Source: SXVE01 sp036388895
Lineage (GTDB): Bacteria; Acidobacteriota; Blastocatellia; Pyrinomonadales; Pyrinomonadaceae
Length of the DNA stretch: 64,000 bases
Assembly: GCA_036388895.1 (NCBI GenBank)
Contig: DASVQY010000020.1
Location: 62,001 to 126,000 of the forward strand
Direction of reading: 5' to 3'
The position numbers were made by a program, and so were the translations under genes. Of the stretch, positions 35,368 to 42,142 are shown one piece after another (position 1 is the stretch's first letter; each line of letters begins with the position of its first letter). The notes beneath the pieces are model-generated. The model saw only the letters and a list, made by a program, of their open reading frames with translations. It did no database searches and had not been told where the DNA came from.

Positions 35368-36114
35368 ATGAACTGTGAACAGTGTCAAGAATTGATCAGC
35401 GCCTTTTTGGACAACGACCTCGGCGAAAGAGAGTCGGCAAATGTCCTGACGCACCTCGGATTGTGCGTGCAGTGCGCGAAGATTTGCGAAGATTTTGCGG
35501 TCATCCTCGATTTTTGTCACGAACAATCTACTCCGGAAACATTATTGCCGAATTCACAAGCTCTCTGGTGCCGCATCAGCAACACAATCGAAACCGAAAT
35601 CAAAACCGAGACGGTGCAGGAAAACAAACAGAAGCAAACCGAGACGAAAAGCGGATGGATGCCGCGCGTTTGGAAATTTTCTTTCGCCCAGGTCGCTTCG
35701 GCGGTTTTGGGAATCGCGCTTCTCAGCTCGCTTTTAACCGTCGTCGGCGTAAAAAATTATTCGGCGGCGACCGACGGAAATGTTATCGTTACATCTCCGG
35801 CAGAACCGAACGCATTTGAAAAAGTGCTCGGAAAATTGGGTTTGATCGAAACCACGCACGAAGTGCGCCAACGAAGAATCGAACAGCAGCGAGCGGCGAT
35901 TGAATACTGGAACAAACGAGTCGAAGCGCGCCGAATGCAGTGGGACGCGCATCTGCGCGAAGCGTTCGACCGCAATTTGAATGAAATTGATCAAGCCGTT
36001 AATGAATACACCTTGATTTTGCAGGAAAATCCGCAGGACGAATTGTCCGGCGAGATGCTCGATTCGACCCTGAACGAGAAAATGGAGCTTTTGCGCGAAT
36101 TTTCCGATTTATAA
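35368..36114 (+). CDS. Membrane anti-sigma factor with zinc-finger (zf-HC2) domain
   Basis: The 248-residue protein begins MNCEQCQELISAFLDNDLGE and has the ZAS ligand set: Cys3, Cys6 and HLGLCVQC (H-x3-C-x2-C). A polar linker follows, then one membrane helix (QVASAVLGIALLSSLLTVVG, about residues 110-130). The C-terminal extracytoplasmic region is rich in Arg/Gln/Glu and probably coiled coil (QRRIEQQRAAIEYWNKRVEA). It should hold the sigma factor encoded just upstream at the inner membrane and release it on a periplasmic signal. I use the ATG at 35368 rather than a TTG 17 codons upstream, since the zinc-finger normally starts at the N-terminus. Confidence 0.87.
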   Translation: MNCEQCQELISAFLDNDLGERESANVLTHLGLCVQCAKICEDFAVILDFCHEQSTPETLLPNSQALWCRISNTIETEIKTETVQENKQKQTETKSGWMPRVWKFSFAQVASAVLGIALLSSLLTVVGVKNYSAATDGNVIVTSPAEPNAFEKVLGKLGLIETTHEVRQRRIEQQRAAIEYWNKRVEARRMQWDAHLREAFDRNLNEIDQAVNEYTLILQENPQDELSGEMLDSTLNEKMELLREFSDL

Positions 36115-36154
36115 TTTTTATTTCTTTTTTTTATTCGTTTTTAGTTTTTTGGCA

Positions 36155-36931
36155 ATGAAGTTGGATTTACACAATTTGTTTGGCATTTTGACAAGCAAAA
36201 AAACTACGATTCTACTTTGGTTGAGCGTAGTTTTTTTTACGTTCTCGATACCGGAAGTCGCGGCGCAGGTGAAATTTGCTAAAACTTATCCGGCGGGCAA
36301 GGACGTGCGCTTGCAGCTTACCAATAGAACCGGAACGGTCACGGTCGAAGGCTGGAACAGATCGGAAGTAGCGATTTCCGCTTATCTGGAAAAACCCGCG
36401 GCAAACATCGCTCCGCAAAATCTGAGCGGCACAATCGTCATCAACCTCGTCAAAGATAATCAAGGCAGAAACGAGGTCGGGAACGTCAATTTTCTTGTCC
36501 GCGTTCCTTACTATTCATCGGTTGACATAGAAACCCGTATGGGAAATTTAAATGTCAGCAATGTTCAGGGCAATCTCGTTCGCGCTCACATTTCCAGCGA
36601 AGGCAGCATTACGCTGCTAAACATAGCTTCTTCGGCAGTCCTCGCCGAAAACGGCATCGGCGATATATTTTTTGACGGCGAGATCAAACGCGAAGGAAAT
36701 TATCGTTTCGCTTCGCTGCGCGGATCCATCAATCTTCGCATTCCGTTTGATTCTTCCTTTAAATTAGTTGCGACCGCGCCCTCGACCCGCAGTATCAATC
36801 TCGGTTCTTTTTCCAACAACAATATGAGTTTCGTCGGTGACGGACGGCGCGTAATCGGCAAATTCGGCGACGGGAGCGCGACTTTTACCGTTACGAATCA
36901 GCGAGGAAGCATTGCGTTTATCAGAAGGTAG
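36155..36931 (+). CDS. Exported beta-repeat protein (DUF4097-like), copy 1
   Basis: A 258-residue protein with a signal peptide (hydrophobic LLWLSVVFFTFSIPEVAAQ, cleavage probably after AAQ or VAA). The mature part is made of short beta strands with the pattern RTGTVTVEGWNRSEVAISAY, then MGNLNVSNVQGNLV, SSEGSITLLN and NGIGDIFFDG. This resembles the adhesin-like DUF4097 solenoid. No enzymatic motif. It follows the anti-sigma gene by 40 bp and is probably in the same ECF operon. The ATG at 36155 was chosen over a TTG two codons earlier. Confidence 0.75.
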   Translation: MKLDLHNLFGILTSKKTTILLWLSVVFFTFSIPEVAAQVKFAKTYPAGKDVRLQLTNRTGTVTVEGWNRSEVAISAYLEKPAANIAPQNLSGTIVINLVKDNQGRNEVGNVNFLVRVPYYSSVDIETRMGNLNVSNVQGNLVRAHISSEGSITLLNIASSAVLAENGIGDIFFDGEIKREGNYRFASLRGSINLRIPFDSSFKLVATAPSTRSINLGSFSNNNMSFVGDGRRVIGKFGDGSATFTVTNQRGSIAFIRR

Positions 36932-37107
36932 AAAGGAAAAAAACAGAAAGCGGTGAAAATTTGTTTTTTATAAAATCTCGTTTATCTCGGTCTTGAAAAA
37001 ACCTTTGATTAAATTCGTTTCGCCGTTTAGAATTAAATCGGCGCAAATGCGCGCCTTCAATCCTTTCATTTTTCAACTTCTCCCTTTCCGTTTTTAAATT
37101 CAAACCG

Positions 37108-37983
37108 ATGAAACATAAAAAAACCTTTAAATTCTTAGTTTTCGCGTTCGTTTTTGCAATACTTTCGCTTACCTGCATCGCGCAAAATTCCCCGCAATTT
37201 ATCAAGCGGACGACTTATAAATCCGAAAACCTGGAATTCGGCGCGGGCGGAACCGTTTCGATCATCGGCGCCCCGAAAGGTTCGATTGAAATCGAAGGCT
37301 GGGATAAAAACGAGCTCGAAGTTTCGGCGGAAATCGAAGTTCAAGGCGCGACCGAAGCGGATTTAGCGAAATTGGCGGAAGTAAACGGCTTTGTTTTGGA
37401 CGAAGGTTTCGGACACATACGCATTATCAGCGTCGGCACGCACGACAAAGATTATATGAAGCGCACGGCGAAAAAGTTTCCGAAAAATTTGGTTGGTTTG
37501 CCGTTTCGCGTTGATTATAAAATTAAATTGCCGCGTTATTGCGATTTGAATATTGACGGCGGTGACGGCGATTTAACGATTGCTAATGTTGACGGCAGTA
37601 TGAAGATTAAATATTTAAATTCAAATGCCAAATTCAATCTCGTCGGCGGCGCGATAAACGCGACTATCGGCGGCGGAAGCGTTGACGTAATCGTTCCGAC
37701 GCGCGGCTGGCGCGGTCGTTTCGCCGACATACAGCTTGCCGCCGGAACGATGAATGTCTGGCTGCCCCTGAGCTTCAACGCCGAAATTGACGCGAGCATT
37801 TTGCGCACCGGACAAATTGAGAACACCTTTGCCGCGCTCAAACCGCGAACGCGCGCGAAATTCACAGAAAAATCAATCAGCGCAAAGGCGGGAGTCGGCG
37901 GCGTTCCGCTGAACTTTACGGTCGGCGACGGAACATTGAAAATCTTCGAACTGAAAGGCAGCGATTTAAAGAATGCGAATTAA
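37108..37983 (+). CDS. Exported beta-repeat protein (DUF4097-like), copy 2
   Basis: A 291-residue paralogue-like product with a signal peptide (KFLVFAFVFAILSLTCIAQ). The mature part repeats the motif seen in copy 1: GGTVSIIGAPKGSIEIEGWD, KNELEVSAEIEV, and later GDLTIANVDG and NATIGGGSVDVI. No catalytic residues are recognised. Copies 1 and 2 share the GTV-GSIEIEGW-type opening but differ elsewhere, so this is an old duplication. Both probably sit in the periplasm or on the outer membrane as ECF-regulon members, separated by 176 bp. Confidence 0.75.
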   Translation: MKHKKTFKFLVFAFVFAILSLTCIAQNSPQFIKRTTYKSENLEFGAGGTVSIIGAPKGSIEIEGWDKNELEVSAEIEVQGATEADLAKLAEVNGFVLDEGFGHIRIISVGTHDKDYMKRTAKKFPKNLVGLPFRVDYKIKLPRYCDLNIDGGDGDLTIANVDGSMKIKYLNSNAKFNLVGGAINATIGGGSVDVIVPTRGWRGRFADIQLAAGTMNVWLPLSFNAEIDASILRTGQIENTFAALKPRTRAKFTEKSISAKAGVGGVPLNFTVGDGTLKIFELKGSDLKNAN

Positions 37984-38110
37984 AAAAGCGGGCAGTTAAC
38001 TAAAAATCGAATTTGAGTTTTGGATTTTGCAGAAAACAAACTCGTTTTAGCCGCACGAGCCGTAATGGCTCTTTCTTGAACTTCTAAAAAACAGCTAAAT
38101 AGTACCCGAG

Positions 38111-38166
38111 GAAATATAAAGCAAAAGCCGTAAGCGTTAAAACTTACGGCTTTTGCTTTATATTTC
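38111..38166. repeat. Perfect 24-bp inverted repeat with 8-bp loop
   Basis: The arm 38111-38134 begins GAAATATAAAGC and ends GCCGTAAG. Its exact reverse complement is at 38143-38166, and the loop is CGTTAAAA. All 24 pairs match. No T-run follows on either strand, so a simple rho-independent terminator is not obvious. It lies about 130 bp after the beta-repeat gene and upstream of the primase-helicase gene, at the edge of the AT-rich stretch. Confidence 0.9.
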
Positions 38167-38451
38167 AAAATGAAAGGAAAATGCAATCAAAGATGCGAAA
38201 ACCAGATCGTTTTACTTGTCAGAGACAGAGCAAAGATCGGCAATTACAAAGTATTCGGTTCTCAAGCTTGAATTATTATGCGGGATCTGCTTGCCGAACT
38301 CGCTGAGAAATAGCAAAACCGACGTTGAACGCAGTTTGGTAATCACCAGCTTAAAAGCTGAAACGATTGTTGTTACCGGAAATTTCGCAGACATACCGCG
38401 AAACGCTTTTGTTGCTCGCCGAGTAACTTTATATCAATGGAAAATATAACC

Positions 38452-38479
38452 TTGACATACAACCAAATACGCAGATAAT
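38452..38479 (+). promoter_or_regulatory. Sigma-70-type promoter candidate upstream of the primase-helicase
   Basis: TTGACA (38452-38457) and GATAAT (38474-38479) are spaced by 16 bp. The start codon of the primase-helicase gene lies about 260 bp downstream, so a long leader would result. The sequence match is good, but the AT-rich context raises the chance of coincidence. Confidence 0.4.
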
Positions 38480-38740
38480 AACAGATACCTTTGCCCTTTG
38501 TAATTAAACCGATTCAACTGCCCTTATGTCTAAACTTATCCGGGATTAGATGTGGTTGCCGATTTTAAGACCTTATTTATTTTAGCGGAAATGTATTTAT
38601 AATCATTGAGGTTTAATGACTTCGATATACTTTTAACAACAAATATTTAGTTAGAAATATAATTTTTGAACATAAATAAACTTAATTCAATAAAGAATTA
38701 TTTATCGGGCAATTAAGGTAAGCAGAGTAATCAAAAGACT

Positions 38741-41359
38741 ATGAGCATAATAGACAAAGCCAAGAAGTATCTAAATGCCGGGCTTTCAGTAATACCGACC
38801 AGAGCAGACAAGCATCCGGCTCTGATAGTTTGGAAGAGATTTCAAATTGATCGGATGGATGCGGGAGAAGCTCAACTTTTCTTTTCCGGCGGAGAAGTAA
38901 AAGGATTAGCTATTCTTTGCGGCGCGGTTTCAGGTAATTTGGAAGTAATAGATGTAGATTGTAAATACGATCTTTCGGGAACTCTCTGGGCGGATTTGAA
39001 AAGTTTAATAGACGAACAGCTTCCTCAAGAAACAGCAAGGAATCTGGTAGTAGTCCATACCAAAAACAAAGGCTACCATATTTATTATCGAAGCGAAGTA
39101 GTAGAAGGAAATTTGAATTTAGCGTGTAGAAATACTACCGATGAAGAGAAAGAGGAGTCTTATAAAAAGGCTATTGCTCAAGGAGAAACTCCCGAGAAAG
39201 CCGAAAGGCAGGGAAAAAACGACAAAACACGTTTATTAATAGGAACACGAGGAGAAGGAAACTATGTAATAGCTCCGCCGACGCCGAGTTATGAGTTTAT
39301 TCAAGGCGATCCTTTGAGCATTCCGAGAATTTCAAAAGACGAAAGAGAAATACTTTTCACGCTCGCCAGAAGCTTTAACGAAGTATTCGAATTAGAGTCA
39401 AAGCAGTATATAAATCAAAAATCCCTTGATGCGATCTACGAATTTTCTCCTTTTGATGAATACAATCAAATCGCTGATGTGGTCGAGCTTTTAGAAAATC
39501 ACGGATGGGCTGTTGAAAGGCAATCGGGTGATCGTATTTATCTTAAAAAACAAGGAGCTTCAAGTAACAAAACATCCGCGATTTATCATTCAAAACACAA
39601 GTTTTTTTATGTTTTTGATACGACACCGGAATTTAATAAAGGAAAAGTTTATAATCCGACAGCTATTTACACCATTTTAGAATGCAACGGAGATTACAAT
39701 TTAGCTAATAAAAATCTTTCCGAGTTAGGTTACGGAGAACGAAGAACCGCAAAAAACAAACAGAACCAAACGCAAGCAGAAATAAAAGCCATAAGAGTGG
39801 AAGGCATAAAGCAAACCACTGAATCCATCACGCTTGCGAAGCCCGGCTACTCGCTAAAGGCAGAAAAGGTCAAAGCTGTAGATCCGGAAAAAGTCTATAT
39901 TTATTATGTTTCTCAGCGAAATTTGAATGAAGTTTTAAGAGTCCTGGATTTTTTAGAACACATTACCGAAGCGAGAATATATTTAACGCAAGTAGATAAC
40001 CTTGACGCTCTCGATAACAAACAGCTGAGCCAGCCCGCCTACGAATTCAAGCTCCAGGCATTATTAAAAAACTACAACAAAATCGAAGAGACCAAAGGCT
40101 TTTTGGAAGCAGAAGATATAGACAAATTTTTATATGATGCCGTAGCCATAGCTTCCAACATCCCAAAGCCGGTTGATAGAGATCGCTTTGCGAAACTCTT
40201 TACTTCGATTGATATCGTCAAGAATCTGGGAGTTACAGAAGAAAGCCTGAAAGCGGCGGAAGATGAGCTTCGATATAAAGTTGAGCAAGAAAAAATGAAC
40301 AAATCTCTTGCCAGACTTTTGGAAGCTGGATCCGATTTAAGAGAACGCGGTCAGCTTAAAGAAGCTTTCACGAAATTAGATGAAGGGGTTCAGGCTTCAA
40401 AAAGGGATTATGGAAAAGAGTTATTGCCCGCCGCTCTAAATTCTGAAGATATACTCCGTCAAATTTCACAAACGGTGCCTGCGTTCAAGACCGGCTATAA
40501 ATCTCTGGACAGATTTGTAGGTTTTACTCCCGGAACCATTACATTGATAGCCGGCAGACCGTCGCACGGTAAAACTACCTTTTTGTTTAATCTGCTTTTG
40601 GAGATGAGCCAAAGGTATGGTCCTGATTTTCAGTTCTACTATTTCACATACGAAGAACCTCTCAAAAATTTGTCCATCAAATTGTTAAATCGTCTTATAG
40701 GAGATGATTTGAGCCAGTATTATAATTCCGTTCCATCCGTTTCCAGCATTAATAATTATGAATTTCTAAAAGCCTACCTCAAAGCTGAAAGAACGGATAT
40801 AAATATCATAGAGCAGGGCAAGGAAATGTTCAGAACATTGATAGATTCTGGAATAATCACAGTGATAGATCGAAATTACTCCGTAGAACAGCTAAACGCC
40901 TTAATCGGATACCTAAACCACAAGAAAAAAATCGGAGCTGTTTTTATCGACTACATTCAGAGAATTAGAACCGAGCTGAATATTCAAGATAAAAAGACGG
41001 AAATAGCTTATATCGCAGACAAAGTATCGGAGCTCGCCAAAGTGAGTAATTTACCGCTCATCATAGGTTGTCAGATGAACCGCTCGACCGATGGTTTTAA
41101 TAAAAAACCGACAGTAAACGATTTGCAAAATGTCGGAAGTCTGGAAGACTATGCTAATACCATTCTGTGTGTTTATAACGAGAATCAAGAAACAGATGAC
41201 AAGTCGGATGAAACCGGTTATCCGCAAAAGAGAGAGGTAGATTTAGAAATAAAAGTGCTTAAAAATCGTGACGGAGAAATAAACCGGACTGCCGTATTGG
41301 CGTTTGATAAATGGACGGGATTATTAAAGGAAAAGAAGGCTTCAGCTAACCATTCCTAA
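38741..41359 (+). CDS. Prim-Pol primase fused to DnaG-like middle and DnaB-type helicase
   Basis: An 872-residue replication protein. Residues 1 to about 220 are a Prim-Pol (primase/polymerase) domain: GLSVIPTRADKHPALIVW, LEVIDVDCKYDL (Asp-x-Asp metal pair) and VVVHTKNKGYHIYYRS. The middle holds NIPKPVDRDRFAKLFTS, reminiscent of the DnaG C-terminal part. The last third is a RecA-like DnaB helicase with Walker A IAGRPSHGKTT (about residues 603-612) and Walker B GAVFIDYIQRI (about 730). Codon choice (AGA, AGG, CGA and ATA in quantity) and low GC differ from the neighbours. No partner genes are nearby, so it is probably of plasmid or phage origin. Confidence 0.85.
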   Translation: MSIIDKAKKYLNAGLSVIPTRADKHPALIVWKRFQIDRMDAGEAQLFFSGGEVKGLAILCGAVSGNLEVIDVDCKYDLSGTLWADLKSLIDEQLPQETARNLVVVHTKNKGYHIYYRSEVVEGNLNLACRNTTDEEKEESYKKAIAQGETPEKAERQGKNDKTRLLIGTRGEGNYVIAPPTPSYEFIQGDPLSIPRISKDEREILFTLARSFNEVFELESKQYINQKSLDAIYEFSPFDEYNQIADVVELLENHGWAVERQSGDRIYLKKQGASSNKTSAIYHSKHKFFYVFDTTPEFNKGKVYNPTAIYTILECNGDYNLANKNLSELGYGERRTAKNKQNQTQAEIKAIRVEGIKQTTESITLAKPGYSLKAEKVKAVDPEKVYIYYVSQRNLNEVLRVLDFLEHITEARIYLTQVDNLDALDNKQLSQPAYEFKLQALLKNYNKIEETKGFLEAEDIDKFLYDAVAIASNIPKPVDRDRFAKLFTSIDIVKNLGVTEESLKAAEDELRYKVEQEKMNKSLARLLEAGSDLRERGQLKEAFTKLDEGVQASKRDYGKELLPAALNSEDILRQISQTVPAFKTGYKSLDRFVGFTPGTITLIAGRPSHGKTTFLFNLLLEMSQRYGPDFQFYYFTYEEPLKNLSIKLLNRLIGDDLSQYYNSVPSVSSINNYEFLKAYLKAERTDINIIEQGKEMFRTLIDSGIITVIDRNYSVEQLNALIGYLNHKKKIGAVFIDYIQRIRTELNIQDKKTEIAYIADKVSELAKVSNLPLIIGCQMNRSTDGFNKKPTVNDLQNVGSLEDYANTILCVYNENQETDDKSDETGYPQKREVDLEIKVLKNRDGEINRTAVLAFDKWTGLLKEKKASANHS

Positions 41360-41442
41360 AGGGTTTCTTTTTCTTTATCGCTTTCCTTTTTCTTTTGTTT
41401 TCATTTATTTTCCTTTTGCCTTTTGTTTTTATATAGAAATTT

Positions 41443-42033
41443 ATGACGATAAAATCCGATGTTTGGCTTCGCGCGATGGCGGAAGAACACGACATGATTA
41501 AGCCTTTTTTGCCCGATTTGGTGCGGGAAAACGGCGGCAATCGCATTATTTCAGCCGGAGCGTCGAGCTACGGTTACGATATGCGGCTTGCCGACGACGG
41601 GTTTCGCATCTTTTCTTCGGTTTACGGGTTGGAAATTGATCCGAAAAATTTTGATGAAAACTCTCTGATCGAACCCGAAATCAGAACTGCCGCCGACGGA
41701 GCGCAATATTATCTTTTGCCGCCGCATCATTACGGTCTGGGCGTAACGGTCGAAACGTTCAAAATGCCGCGTAATGTGACGGGAATCGCTCTCGGAAAGT
41801 CAACTTATGCGCGCGCAGGTCTGCTCGTCAACACAACACCGCTCGAAGCCGGATGGACGGGAAGACTGGTCGTTGAAATCGCGAATCTGGCAAATTTGCC
41901 GCTGCGGGTTTACATAAACGAAGGAATCGGACAAATTCTCTTTTTTGAATCCGACGAAGACTGCGCCGTTTCTTACTCGGACAGAGGCGGCAAATATCAA
42001 GGTCAAACCGGATTGACCTACGCGAAGGTTTGA
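41443..42033 (+). CDS. dcd: dCTP deaminase
   Basis: The 196-residue product matches Dcd. SAGASSYGYDMRL is the N-terminal conserved turn, ALGKSTYARAGLLVNTTPLE holds the substrate-binding Ser/Arg stretch and the catalytic Glu, and AGWTGRLVVEIANLANLPLR follows. It deaminates dCTP to dUTP, supplying dUMP for thymidylate synthesis. The family usual length is about 180-195, so it is full length. The gene stands just after the primase-helicase, preceded by a pyrimidine-rich 80-bp spacer, and converges on the aminopeptidase gene. Confidence 0.95.
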   Translation: MTIKSDVWLRAMAEEHDMIKPFLPDLVRENGGNRIISAGASSYGYDMRLADDGFRIFSSVYGLEIDPKNFDENSLIEPEIRTAADGAQYYLLPPHHYGLGVTVETFKMPRNVTGIALGKSTYARAGLLVNTTPLEAGWTGRLVVEIANLANLPLRVYINEGIGQILFFESDEDCAVSYSDRGGKYQGQTGLTYAKV

Positions 42034-42038
42034 AAGCA

Positions 42039-42142
42039 GAATTAGCCGCGAAAAAACGCGAAAAAATAAAAATAAGGTAACAAAACCATTTGTTTTATTT
42101 GTTCCTATTTCGTATTTTTTCGCGTTTATTTCCGCCTAATTC
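42039..42142. terminator. Two-way fold-back terminator candidate between dcd and the M1 peptidase
   Basis: The left arm (42039-42068, beginning GAATTAGCCGCGAAAAAACG) and the right arm (42113-42142, ending CCGCCTAATTC) are near-perfect reverse complements over about 30 bp. Only a few mismatches occur, around GCCGCG versus CCGCCT. The loop contains a second nested pairing (AAACAAAT-type words). The position between convergent stop codons fits a bidirectional terminator. Confidence 0.65.

Larger units (their letters stand above)
37984..38740 (+). other. Gene-poor, AT-rich accessory stretch before the primase-helicase gene
   Basis: No convincing gene is found in 757 bp. One open frame at 38216-38449 (77 codons, start context SETEQRSAITKYSVLKLEL) matches nothing I recognise and is noted only. 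It contains a perfect 24-bp hairpin (38111-38166) and a promoter-like pair (38452-38479). Its last about 160 bp is strongly AT-rich, with AATTC-aataaa-GAATT and several TTTATTT-type words. The stretch differs from the GC-rich flanks and may be the edge of an inserted element or an origin-like region. Confidence 0.5.

Noticed and set aside
38216..38449. 77-codon open frame before the primase-helicase gene
   Set aside because: No recognised motif, weak start context, and composition close to chance; kept only as part of the gene-poor stretch.
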